This document shows positions 1 to 7,843 of a DNA stretch of 30,968 bases, in pieces. A program made the position numbers and the translations under genes. The first letter of the stretch is position 1. Each line of letters begins with the position of its first letter. Source of the stretch: an uncultured Oscillospiraceae bacterium (GTDB taxonomy: Bacteria > Bacillota_A > Clostridia > Oscillospirales > Oscillospiraceae); NCBI GenBank assembly GCA_910584605.1, contig CAJUAW010000016.1:1-30968 (forward strand), given 5' to 3'. The notes under the pieces are model-generated. The model was not told the origin of the DNA. It was given only the letters and a program-made list of their open reading frames with translations, and searched no databases.

Positions 1-235
1 CATTGCTGCCTTCAGCACTTTACTCAAGCGGTTTTAGCCTATTGGTACAGCTTCTCAGATTACAATCAGCATAACCACTTGGATTTTTTGCGCGGTATCG
101 TCAAGCTTTGGCTATGGCTTTTTGAACGACATGCCCTGGTCCTTCCAAACCAGATTTTTGGTTGGCCTCGTGTTGATAATGGCTCCGGTCTTGGTATTTT
201 GGGTGATTTTGGAACTGTTCCGGAAAGCGAAATAG
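1..235 (+). pseudogene. Possible C-terminal remnant of a membrane protein (partial, probably frame-disrupted)
   Basis: From about base 38 to the TAG at 233-235 one frame reads as 65 residues with two hydrophobic stretches. The second is a run rich in Leu, Val, Ile and Pro that ends in a basic tail (LFRKAK), which looks like the last transmembrane helix of an integral membrane protein. No start codon with a ribosome binding site lies in this frame after the stop at 35-37. The hydrophobic reading upstream of base 38 continues in the neighbouring frame, so either a frameshift or decay is likely. The stretch is visibly AT-richer than the rest of the window. The family is not recognised. It could also be non-coding. 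Confidence 0.3.
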
Positions 236-274
236 TTGGCTCACAGGATATATTCTGATTTGGAGGAAACCAAC

Positions 275-403
275 ATGCAGGAAGCGGTACTGAAAATCAA
301 AGCAATCGGCCCGCCGCCGGAGGGGTTTGAGAACATCAGTGCGCCCGGTGAGGAGGGGGTTCCTTTCGAATCACAGTTAGCCTCCGGCAAACTTCTGCCT
401 TGA
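275..403 (+). CDS. Small hypothetical ORF, 42 aa
   Basis: An ATG at 275 follows a good Shine-Dalgarno-like TGGAGGA (261-267) and opens a 42-residue frame. The predicted peptide is Gly/Pro/Glu-rich in its middle, with no signal peptide or membrane segment. Its stop codon TGA (401-403) lies inside the -35 box of the guaB promoter. It shares a frame with the membrane-protein remnant just upstream, beyond that remnant's TAG stop. No family is recognised. It could be a genuine small gene, or the last piece of a decayed gene that happens to follow a purine-rich stretch. Confidence 0.3.
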   Translation: MQEAVLKIKAIGPPPEGFENISAPGEEGVPFESQLASGKLLP

Positions 404-428
404 CAAGCCCTGAAACGCAAGGTACAAT
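400..428 (+). promoter_or_regulatory. Sigma-A promoter of guaB
   Basis: TTGACA (400-405) and TACAAT (423-428) are separated by exactly 17 bases, a near-consensus housekeeping promoter. Transcription would start near 435, giving a 5' leader of about 25 bases before the ATG at 460. This placement excludes the upstream TTG at 400 as the guaB start. Confidence 0.85.
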
Positions 429-459
429 AGGTAAAATATCGAAAAGGAGACGTGGAATT

Positions 460-1935
460 ATGGTGAATCAAGACGCCGCCCAGAAGTTTGTGAAGCAGGG
501 CCTGACCTTTGACGACGTACTGCTCATCCCGGCGGCCAGCGACGTGCTGCCCGCCGATATCGACCTGAAAACCCGGCTGACCAAGAAGATCAAGCTGAAC
601 ATCCCCCTCATGAGCGCGGCCATGGACACGGTGACCGAGTACCGCATGGCCATCGCCATCGCCCGGGAGGGCGGCATCGGCATCATCCATAAAAATATGT
701 CCATCAGCCAGCAGGCGGAGCAGGTGGATATGGTGAAGCGGTCGGAGAACGGCGTGATCACCAACCCCTTCTGGCTGGCTCCCGGCCACACCCTGGCCGA
801 GGCCGACGAGCTGATGGCCAAATTCCGCATCTCCGGCGTACCCATCTGTGACGGCGGCAAGCTGATCGGCATCATCACCAACCGGGACATGAAGTTTGAG
901 ACGGATATGACCGTCCTCATCGACCACGTGATGACCAAGGAAAACCTGGTCACTGCCCCCGAGGGTACCACCCTGGCCCAGGCCAAGGAGATCCTCCGCC
1001 AGCACAAGATCGAGAAGCTGCCCATCGTGGACGAGGAGGGCCGCCTGAAGGGCCTGATCACCATCAAGGATATCGAGAAGGCGGAGGTCTATCCCAACTC
1101 CGCCCGGGACGACAAGGGCCGTCTTCTGGTGGGCGCCGCCATCGGGGCCACCTCCGACGTGCTGGACCGGGTGGCCGCCCTGACCGACGCGGGGGCGGAC
1201 GTGCTCACCCTGGACTCCGCCCACGGCCATACCCAGAACGTACTGGAGACCGTCAAGCGCATCAAGGCGCTCTATCCGGATGTCCAGCTGATTGCTGGCA
1301 ATGTGGCCACCGCCGGCGGCTGCAAGGCTCTGATCGAGGCGGGAGCCGACTGCGTGAAGATCGGCATCGGCCCCGGCTCCATCTGTACTACCCGTGTGGT
1401 GGCCGGCATCGGCGTCCCCCAGATCACCGCCATCTACGACGCCGCTCGGGTGGCTGCGGAGTACGGGGTCCCCATCATTGCCGACGGCGGCGTGAAGTTC
1501 TCCGGTGACATTGCTAAGGCTCTGGCCGCCGGAGGGGATGTGGTCATGCTGGGCTCTCTGCTGGCCGGGTGCGAGGAGTCCCCCGGCGATACCGAGATTT
1601 TCCAGGGCCGCCAGTTCAAGGTCTACCGGGGTATGGGCTCCCTGGCCGCCATGAACAAGGGTTCCAAGGACCGGTACTTCCAGGAGTCCAACAAGAAGCT
1701 GGTCCCCGAGGGGGTGGAGGGCCGCGTCCCCTACAAGGGAGGGGTGGGCGAGACCATCTACCAGCTCATGGGCGGCCTGCGGGCCGGTATGGGCTACACT
1801 GGCTGCCACAACATCGGTGAGCTGCACTCCAAGGCTCAGTTTATGCAGATCACCGCCGCTGGCCTGAAGGAGTCCCATCCCCACGATATCTACATCACCA
1901 AAGAGGCGCCCAACTACACGATCAGCCCCAACTGA
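460..1935 (+). CDS. guaB: IMP dehydrogenase
   Basis: Oxidises IMP to XMP with NAD+, the committed step of GMP synthesis in the cytoplasm. The 491-residue length is normal for bacterial GuaB. An N-terminal barrel segment is interrupted by a pair of CBS domains (about residues 95-210), followed by the rest of the TIM barrel. The catalytic loop reads GPGSICTT with the nucleophilic Cys at residue 309, and the GMGS and GYTG phosphate/flap regions are present near 405-460. The start is ATG 460, preceded by AAAGGAGA. A longer reading from TTG 400 is rejected because that codon is inside the promoter. The gene is monocistronic, with its own promoter and a strong terminator. No purine riboswitch is seen in the short leader. 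Confidence 0.98.
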   Translation: MVNQDAAQKFVKQGLTFDDVLLIPAASDVLPADIDLKTRLTKKIKLNIPLMSAAMDTVTEYRMAIAIAREGGIGIIHKNMSISQQAEQVDMVKRSENGVITNPFWLAPGHTLAEADELMAKFRISGVPICDGGKLIGIITNRDMKFETDMTVLIDHVMTKENLVTAPEGTTLAQAKEILRQHKIEKLPIVDEEGRLKGLITIKDIEKAEVYPNSARDDKGRLLVGAAIGATSDVLDRVAALTDAGADVLTLDSAHGHTQNVLETVKRIKALYPDVQLIAGNVATAGGCKALIEAGADCVKIGIGPGSICTTRVVAGIGVPQITAIYDAARVAAEYGVPIIADGGVKFSGDIAKALAAGGDVVMLGSLLAGCEESPGDTEIFQGRQFKVYRGMGSLAAMNKGSKDRYFQESNKKLVPEGVEGRVPYKGGVGETIYQLMGGLRAGMGYTGCHNIGELHSKAQFMQITAAGLKESHPHDIYITKEAPNYTISPN

Positions 1936-1945
1936 TCCAAACACC

Positions 1946-1984
1946 AGCCCGAGGCGATGGGCCATTGCCTCGGGCTGTTTTATT
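1946..1984 (+). terminator. Intrinsic terminator of guaB
   Basis: AGCCCGAGGC (1946-1955) pairs perfectly with GCCTCGGGCT (1967-1976) around an 11-base loop, followed by GTTTTATT. It lies 11 bases after the guaB stop codon and only about 30 bases before the next gene. Confidence 0.85.
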
Positions 1985-2016
1985 CCAACTTGAACATCAG
2001 GAACAGGAGAACAACT

Positions 2017-3165
2017 ATGAACCAAAAAGAAGTCAGCGAGCTCCGCCGCAGATGGCGGCTGGAGAAAAATGCCGTCAGCCATATCTATGGCTGCTTTGTC
2101 AACGCCAACAAGGAGATCATAGCCGACCTGGACGAGTCCCTGGGCATGATGACCCAGGAGGAGGGGGAGCAGTACATGAGCCTGCTGAAAAAGACCCTGT
2201 CCGGAGGGCTGGGAAAGAACCTGATCGATATTGTCTTTTCCACCCAGCAGGTTATGGACAGCCCGGAGCACCGCCAGCTGATGGAGCTGCGCTCCAGCAG
2301 GCTGAAGGACGGGCAGCTTCGCCGGCAGTTTTACCAGACTGTGACCGACAGCCTGGACATGGGCGGCAGCGGCTATCTGCTGCTGCTGGCCTGCGACTCC
2401 TATGATGTGCCCCGCCGGGGCCGGGACGGCGAGGAGCAGCAGGACGCCTCGGAGGAGGTGTTTACCTACCTGCTCTGCGGGATCTGTCCGCTGAAGCTGG
2501 GCAAGCCGGAGCTGAATTACTACCCTGGGGACAACGAGTTTCACTGTGCTGTCAGCCAGACGGTGGCTCCGCCGGAGCTGGGCTTCCTGTTCCCGGCCTT
2601 CGACGACCGGACGGCTAACATCTATAACGCCCTGTTCTATGCCCGGAAGGCGGACGAGCTGCACCAGGAGTTCATCGACGCCGTCTTCCGCACAGAGCCC
2701 CCCATGTCCGCCGGGGAGCAGCGGGAGACCTTCCAGAGCGCCCTGGCCGAGTCGCTGGAGGACGGCTTCAATGTGGAAATTGTCCAGGCCGTCCATGAGC
2801 AGCTGACCGACCGGATTCTCCGGCACAAGGAGAGCAAGGACCCGGAGCCGCTGGCCCTGACCGCCCGGGATGTGGGGAGCATCCTCCAGGACTGCGGCGT
2901 GACTCAGGAGCGGGTGGAGGACTTTCGGAAGCGGTGCGATGAGCAGTTTGGCGCGGACGCGGCCCTGAGTCCCGCCAATCTCATTGACGCCGGCCGCTTT
3001 CAGCTGAAAACTGCGCAGGCGGTGGTGTCCGTCGCACCGGAGAACTGCTATTTGGTAGAGACCCGGATCATCAACGGAAGAAAGTACATCCTGGTCCCGG
3101 CGGAGGAGGACGTGGAGGTCAATGGCCTGGCGGTCCGCTTCACGGCGGATCAAGAGCCGCAGTAA
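2017..3165 (+). CDS. DUF4317 family protein
   Basis: The 382-residue soluble protein has the hallmarks of DUF4317, a Clostridia-wide family of unknown function. Its N-terminus (K-E-V-S-E-L-R-R-R-W, then a 'YGCFVN' segment) matches the family as I remember it. No signal peptide, membrane helix or recognisable catalytic motif is visible, and the middle is rich in charged residues. The ATG at 2017 is preceded by CAGGAGA; a reading that begins 60 bases earlier would start inside the guaB terminator. It ends 21 bases before addB, so the two are probably co-transcribed. No clear promoter is visible between the guaB terminator and this start, so its transcription may rely on read-through or a weak promoter. 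Confidence 0.85.
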   Translation: MNQKEVSELRRRWRLEKNAVSHIYGCFVNANKEIIADLDESLGMMTQEEGEQYMSLLKKTLSGGLGKNLIDIVFSTQQVMDSPEHRQLMELRSSRLKDGQLRRQFYQTVTDSLDMGGSGYLLLLACDSYDVPRRGRDGEEQQDASEEVFTYLLCGICPLKLGKPELNYYPGDNEFHCAVSQTVAPPELGFLFPAFDDRTANIYNALFYARKADELHQEFIDAVFRTEPPMSAGEQRETFQSALAESLEDGFNVEIVQAVHEQLTDRILRHKESKDPEPLALTARDVGSILQDCGVTQERVEDFRKRCDEQFGADAALSPANLIDAGRFQLKTAQAVVSVAPENCYLVETRIINGRKYILVPAEEDVEVNGLAVRFTADQEPQ

Positions 3166-3186
3166 CATTGAAAAGGAGGCGCGCCC

Positions 3187-6100
3187 ATGTTCAAGCTGCT
3201 ATTGGGCCGGGCGGGGTCCGGCAAGACCACCGCAGTGCTGGACCGGATGTGCCGGGCGGGGCGGGAGCGGCCCCAGGTGCTGCTGGTGCCGGAGCAGCAG
3301 TCCCATGAGACAGAGCGGGCCCTGTGCACCGCCGGCGGACCCCAGGCCAGTCTGTACGCCGAGGTGCTGTCCTTCAGCCGCCTGTCCAGCCGCATCTTCC
3401 AGATGGCGGGGGGGCTGGGCGTGGAGGAGCTGGAGCCCGGCGGCCGGCTGCTGCTGATGTACCGGGCGGTGCAGAACGCCTCCCCTAAGCTGACGGTGTA
3501 CAGCCGGCCCTCCAGGCGGCCCTCGTTTCTGACCGCCCTGCTGGCCACAGCGGACGAGCTGAAGAGCTGCTGCGTGTCCCCCGAGCTGCTGATCCGGGCG
3601 GGGGAGGAGGCCCCCGGCCCCGAGGGGGACAAGCTGCGGGATCTGGGGTTGATTTTCGGGGAGTACGAGGCCCTCACCGCCCAAACTGCTCTGGACCCCA
3701 GGGACCGGCTCACCCGTGCGGCGGAGAAGCTGCGCTCCTGCGGCTGGGCCAGAGGGAAGGACCTGTGGCTGGACGGCTTTACCGACTTCACCCCCCAGCA
3801 GGGGGAGCTGCTGCGGCTGCTGATGGTCCAGTCGGAGTCCATGACCGTCACCCTCACCTGCGACCATCTGGAGGAGGACGAGGGGGGGACCGGCATTTTT
3901 TCTCCCGCCCGGCGCACCGCCAACACTCTGCTGCGGCTGGCAAAGGAGGAGCGGGTCCCCTGCGAGGTGGAGCGCCTGGCCCCGTCAGCCACAGGCAAGG
4001 CGGAGCCGCTGGTCCATCTGGAGGGGACCCTCTTTGCGGAGGAGACCCCCGCGCCCGTCCCCTGCGGCGGGGCGGTGGAGCTGTTTCAGGCCGCCTCCCC
4101 CCGGAGCGAGGTGGAGTGGACCGCCGCCCGCATCCTGCAGCTGGTCCGGGAGGAGAACCTCCGGTTCCGGGACATCGGTGTGGCGGCCCGGAGCTATGGG
4201 ACCTATCGGGACCTGGTGGAATCCGTTTTCGGGCGGTACGGCGTGCCGGTGTTTTCCTCCGCCATGACGGACATTCTGGAAAAGCCGGTGCTGGCCCTGG
4301 TCACCGCCGCTCTGGATATCACAGCAGGGGGATACCGCTACGATGATGTCTTCCGCTATCTGAAGACCGGCCTGACCGATCTGCCCCAGGAGGAGATCGA
4401 CCTGCTGGAGAATTACGTCCTGAAGTGGGACATCAAGGGCAGCCGCTGGACCCAGGGGAAGGACTGGACCTGGCATCCCAAGGGCTATGGTCTGAAGTGG
4501 AAGCGGGAGGACAAGGCCCTGCTGGCCCGGGTGGACCAGGCCCGGAGGCAGGTGGCCGCTCCGCTGGAGACCCTGCGGAAGAACAAGGATAAGACCGGGC
4601 GGGGGCAGGCGGTCTGTTTGTACACCTTTTTGGAGGAAATCGGCCTGCCCGAGCGCCTGGAGGAGCGGGTTGACCTGCTGGCCCGGCGGGGACAGCCCGC
4701 CTTGGCGGAGGAGTACCGCCAGCTGTGGGACATTCTGTGCGGCGGCCTGGAGCAGTGCGCCCGGCTGCTGGACGCCTCCCCCATGGAGCTGGAGGAGTTT
4801 GCCCTGCTGTTCCGGCTGGTGCTGTCCCAGTACGATGTGGGTACCATCCCCGTCTCGCTGGACCGGGTGACGGCGGGGGAGACCACCCGTCAGACCGGTC
4901 ACCGGGTGAAGGCGCTCTTCCTGCTGGGGGCGGACGACGCCTCCCTGCCCCAGGTGGGGACGGCCCCCGGCCTGCTGTCTGACGACGACCGGGCTCTGCT
5001 TGCGGGCTGCGGCCTGGAGCTGGCCCAGTCCCAGCGGGATCTGCTCTACCGGGAGATGACCACCGTCTATCAGATCTGCGCCCGGCCCAGCCAAAGGCTT
5101 GCCGTCACCTGGCCGGCCCAGGGACCGGGCGGTGAGGAGCGGCGTCCCAGCTTTCTGGTGGGCCGCCTTCGGCTGCTGTTTTCTGATTTGAAGCCAGTGC
5201 GGGAGGAGGAGCTGAACGGCTCCTTCCGTCTGGCGGCCCCCCTGCCCGCCCTGGAGCAGGCGGGGCGGGATCAGGCCGCCCGCCGGGCGCTGAAGCGGCT
5301 GCCCGGCTTCGAGGACCAGGTGGCCCGTCTGGACCGGGCCGCTGTCTGGGAGCGGGGCCGGCTGTCCCGGCAGGCGGTGGACCGGCTGTATGGCAAGCGG
5401 GTGTCGATGTCCGCCTCCCGGATGGACAAGTATAAATCCTGCCATTTCTCCTACTTCATGCGCTACGGACTGGCGGCGGAGCCCCGCAAGCCCGCGGGAT
5501 TCACTGCGCCGGAGTATGGCACCTTCGTCCACTACGTGCTGGAGCAGGTCCTTCAGGACCGCATGTTTGGCAAGGGCGCCCCCCGCCCGGAGGGGGAGGA
5601 GGCGCTGGCCGCGTGGAAGAAGAAGCTGCGCCGCCTGACCAAGCAGGCGGTGGACCGCTATGTGGCCCAGGAGCTGGGGGGACTGGAGGGCCAGACCCCC
5701 CGATTCAAGTACCTGTTCCGCCGTTTGCTCCGGTCGGTCCAGGCGGTGGTGGACAATGTGGCGGAGGAGCTGCTCTGCTCCGAATTCAAGCCCATCTCCT
5801 TTGAGCTGGGCTTTGGGACAGGGGAGGAGGGCGCGCTGCCGCCGGTGGAGCTGACCTGCAGCGGCGTGACCATCAGCGTCACCGGCTTTGTGGACCGGGT
5901 GGACGGCTGGGAGGAGAACGGCCGCCTCCACCTGCGGGTGGTGGACTACAAGACGGGCCGGAAGACCTTTGACCTCACCGAGGTGTGGAACGGCCTGGGG
6001 CTGCAGATGCTGCTCTACCTGTTCACGCTGGAGAAAACGGGCCAGGAGCTTTACGGCCTGCCGGTGGAGGGGGATGGCGTGCTCTACCTCCCGGCCCGGG

Positions 6101-6546
6101 AGGCGGTGGTCCGGGGCAGCCGCACCATCAGCGACGAGGATCTGCAGAAACAGGTGGACCGGGAGCTGACCCGCCGGGGCCTGCTGGTAAACGATCCCAA
6201 GGTGCTGGACGCTATGGAGGCGAGGGGCGGGGAGGGCTATCGCTTCCTGCCTCTGAAGGTGAGCAGCGCCGGCGGGGAGGTCACCGGAGAGGCGCTGGCC
6301 TCCGCCGAGCAGCTGGGCAAGCTGGGCAAGCACGTCCAGCGGGTGCTGGAGGACATCTGCCAGGAGCTGGCCGGGGGCAGCATCGCCGCCGATCCCTTCT
6401 GGCGCGGCCCGGAGAAAAACGCCTGCCGCTACTGCGACTACGCCGCCGCCTGCCACTTCGAGCCGGGCCGCGGCGGCGACTGCAGGCGCTGGCTGTCCAG
6501 CGTGAGTGCGGAGGAATTCTGGGAACAGGTGGGGAAAGAGCCGTGA
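3187..6546 (+). CDS. addB: ATP-dependent helicase/nuclease AddAB, subunit B
   Basis: B subunit of the AddAB helicase-nuclease, which resects DNA double-strand ends before RecA loading. The 1119-residue length is typical. An N-terminal Walker A (GRAGSGKT, residues 7-14) is followed by an inactivated-helicase-like body and a C-terminal RecB-type nuclease domain with VVDYKTG (Asp920, Lys922). The four cysteines of the AddB [4Fe-4S] cluster are present: Cys752, then Cys1080, Cys1083 and Cys1089 in a CxxCx5C pattern. The start has AAAAGGAGG just upstream. It lies 21 bases after the DUF4317 gene. Its partner addA is separated from it by a kinase gene and a broken gene, whereas addB and addA are usually adjacent. 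Confidence 0.97.
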   Translation: MFKLLLGRAGSGKTTAVLDRMCRAGRERPQVLLVPEQQSHETERALCTAGGPQASLYAEVLSFSRLSSRIFQMAGGLGVEELEPGGRLLLMYRAVQNASPKLTVYSRPSRRPSFLTALLATADELKSCCVSPELLIRAGEEAPGPEGDKLRDLGLIFGEYEALTAQTALDPRDRLTRAAEKLRSCGWARGKDLWLDGFTDFTPQQGELLRLLMVQSESMTVTLTCDHLEEDEGGTGIFSPARRTANTLLRLAKEERVPCEVERLAPSATGKAEPLVHLEGTLFAEETPAPVPCGGAVELFQAASPRSEVEWTAARILQLVREENLRFRDIGVAARSYGTYRDLVESVFGRYGVPVFSSAMTDILEKPVLALVTAALDITAGGYRYDDVFRYLKTGLTDLPQEEIDLLENYVLKWDIKGSRWTQGKDWTWHPKGYGLKWKREDKALLARVDQARRQVAAPLETLRKNKDKTGRGQAVCLYTFLEEIGLPERLEERVDLLARRGQPALAEEYRQLWDILCGGLEQCARLLDASPMELEEFALLFRLVLSQYDVGTIPVSLDRVTAGETTRQTGHRVKALFLLGADDASLPQVGTAPGLLSDDDRALLAGCGLELAQSQRDLLYREMTTVYQICARPSQRLAVTWPAQGPGGEERRPSFLVGRLRLLFSDLKPVREEELNGSFRLAAPLPALEQAGRDQAARRALKRLPGFEDQVARLDRAAVWERGRLSRQAVDRLYGKRVSMSASRMDKYKSCHFSYFMRYGLAAEPRKPAGFTAPEYGTFVHYVLEQVLQDRMFGKGAPRPEGEEALAAWKKKLRRLTKQAVDRYVAQELGGLEGQTPRFKYLFRRLLRSVQAVVDNVAEELLCSEFKPISFELGFGTGEEGALPPVELTCSGVTISVTGFVDRVDGWEENGRLHLRVVDYKTGRKTFDLTEVWNGLGLQMLLYLFTLEKTGQELYGLPVEGDGVLYLPAREAVVRGSRTISDEDLQKQVDRELTRRGLLVNDPKVLDAMEARGGEGYRFLPLKVSSAGGEVTGEALASAEQLGKLGKHVQRVLEDICQELAGGSIAADPFWRGPEKNACRYCDYAAACHFEPGRGGDCRRWLSSVSAEEFWEQVGKEP

Positions 6547-6602
6547 TCAATGAGCACCGGCGGCTCAATATTCTTCAATAAGGGAGTAAAAGAGGTAAAA
6601 AT

Positions 6603-7436
6603 ATGGTAAACAGCAAAAATATTCTCATTATCGGAGATATGCCCGGATATGGGAAGATCGGGATGGCGGCTGTGCTGCCCATTCTGTCCAACATGGGGCA
6701 CAGCGTGTACAATCTGCCCACCGCGCTGGTGTCCAACAACTTCGACTACGGAACATTTGCCCTGATGGACACGACCCAGTACATCCGGGAGACCATTCAG
6801 GTCTGGCAGTCGCTGGGGTTCCAGTTCGACTGCATCACCACCGGCTTTCTGGCCTCGGCGGACCAGGCGGAGCTGCTCCAGTCCTTTATCCGCAGCCAGC
6901 GCAGGGAGGGCCTGCTGGTGGTCACCGACCCCATCATGGGGGACGGCGGCAAGCTGTACAACGGCTCTACCCAGGAGACGGTGGACAATATGCGCCGCTT
7001 TATCGGGGCGTCGGACGTGATCGTCCCCAATCTGACGGAGGCGGAATTCCTCACCGGCCTGTACCTGGGCCGGGAGCGGCTGACGAAGGGGGAGGCGCGC
7101 CAGCTGCTGGACGGCCTGCGCGCCTGCGGCCCCCGGTCGGTGGTGGTCACCAGCGGTCGGGAGGAGGAGTCCGGCCGCCATGTGGTGTGGGGCTTTGACC
7201 ACCGGACAGAGGAATATTTCACCGTGCCCTACCGGTTTATCAAGGCCCACTTCCCCGGCACCGGCGATATTTTCACCTCTCTGCTGACCGGACAGCTGGT
7301 CAAGGACAGGACCCTGCCCCAGGCGGTCGGGAAGGCGGTCGAGCTGCTGGAGCGGCTGATCTTTATGGAGCAGGATGTGGCCGAGCGGAACAACGGCATC
7401 CGCATCGAACAATACCTCAGTGTGCTGACAGAGTGA
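6603..7436 (+). CDS. Pyridoxamine/pyridoxal kinase (PdxY/PdxK-like, ribokinase fold)
   Basis: The 277-residue protein is predicted to phosphorylate pyridoxal or pyridoxamine with ATP in vitamin B6 salvage. It shows an N-terminal IIGDMPGYGKIG segment, an SNN(F)DYGTF substrate-side segment, VTDPIMGDGGKLY, the VPNLTEAEFLTG signature, and the anion-hole/catalytic region FPGTGDIFTSLLTG with the base Asp of the GTGD motif. This fits the 'pyridoxamine kinase' group common in Clostridia; closely related kinases of hydroxymethylpyrimidine are less likely. The ATG at 6603 follows AAGAGG. It sits 56 bases after addB with no visible terminator or promoter, so it probably belongs to the addB transcript, although no functional link to recombination is evident. 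Confidence 0.88.
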   Translation: MVNSKNILIIGDMPGYGKIGMAAVLPILSNMGHSVYNLPTALVSNNFDYGTFALMDTTQYIRETIQVWQSLGFQFDCITTGFLASADQAELLQSFIRSQRREGLLVVTDPIMGDGGKLYNGSTQETVDNMRRFIGASDVIVPNLTEAEFLTGLYLGRERLTKGEARQLLDGLRACGPRSVVVTSGREEESGRHVVWGFDHRTEEYFTVPYRFIKAHFPGTGDIFTSLLTGQLVKDRTLPQAVGKAVELLERLIFMEQDVAERNNGIRIEQYLSVLTE

Positions 7437-7476
7437 GTCCCTTTTGGAACTCATACAGCGCAGGGAACGATAGAAC

Positions 7477-7822
7477 ATGAGCACACACCCGGCTGACGGC
7501 GCTGCTGCTGGCCCTGCTGCTGACGTCCTGCGGCGGCGGCGCGTCGGCCACATCCATGCACCTGCGGAAAACGGAGGGGACGGTGGACGTGTCTGACGGC
7601 GAGGGCAAGGAGGTTGCGGACGATGAGGACTTGACGAAGATCGTTTTGGATACGACCGAAATCAATATAGCCGCGTACAATATCCATACAGACATATACA
7701 AAGACAGCGGCGGCAGCCGTGAACCCGCAGAACGATTTGAGGAGATACACAGTCAATTCAGCACAGTAAAGCTTTTGGCGCATAGCCCTGATGGCAAGAC
7801 CTTGGTGCTTGATGCTGGGTAA
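7477..7822 (+). pseudogene. Broken lipoprotein gene with FecR-like N-terminus
   Basis: The frame ending at 7822 reads upstream from the internal ATG 7556 into a clear lipoprotein signal peptide: a Leu/Ala-rich core (about 7493-7525), then the lipobox LLTSC with Cys at 7529-7531 and a Gly-rich linker. This frame has no start codon, because a TGA lies at 7478-7480. The only nearby ATG (7477) is one base out of frame, so a single-base change has separated start and signal peptide. After the Cys, a KTEGTVDVSDGEGK segment resembles the opening of FecR-like domains, but only about 70 residues follow, far fewer than such domains need. The 3' half is AT-richer than its neighbours. The best reading is a truncated, frameshifted remnant. 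A short 88-residue cytoplasmic product from ATG 7556 is possible but lacks a good ribosome binding site. Confidence 0.55.
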
Positions 7823-7843
7823 AGGATAAAGGAGGCGACAGCG

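Noticed and set aside
400..459. A 20-codon N-terminal extension of guaB starting at TTG 400
   Set aside because: The TTG is the first part of the -35 box, so it would not be in the mRNA. ATG 460 has a good ribosome binding site and the usual GuaB N-terminus.
241..3168. 975-codon open frame on the minus strand across guaB and the DUF4317 gene
   Set aside because: It is antisense to two certain genes. Long antisense frames are common in GC-rich coding DNA with strong third-position bias. It has low-complexity composition and no family resemblance.
3985..6456. 823-codon minus-strand open frame opposite addB
   Set aside because: Antisense shadow of addB, rich in Gly, Leu and Gln with no motif. 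The addB reading has all expected helicase, nuclease and cluster residues.
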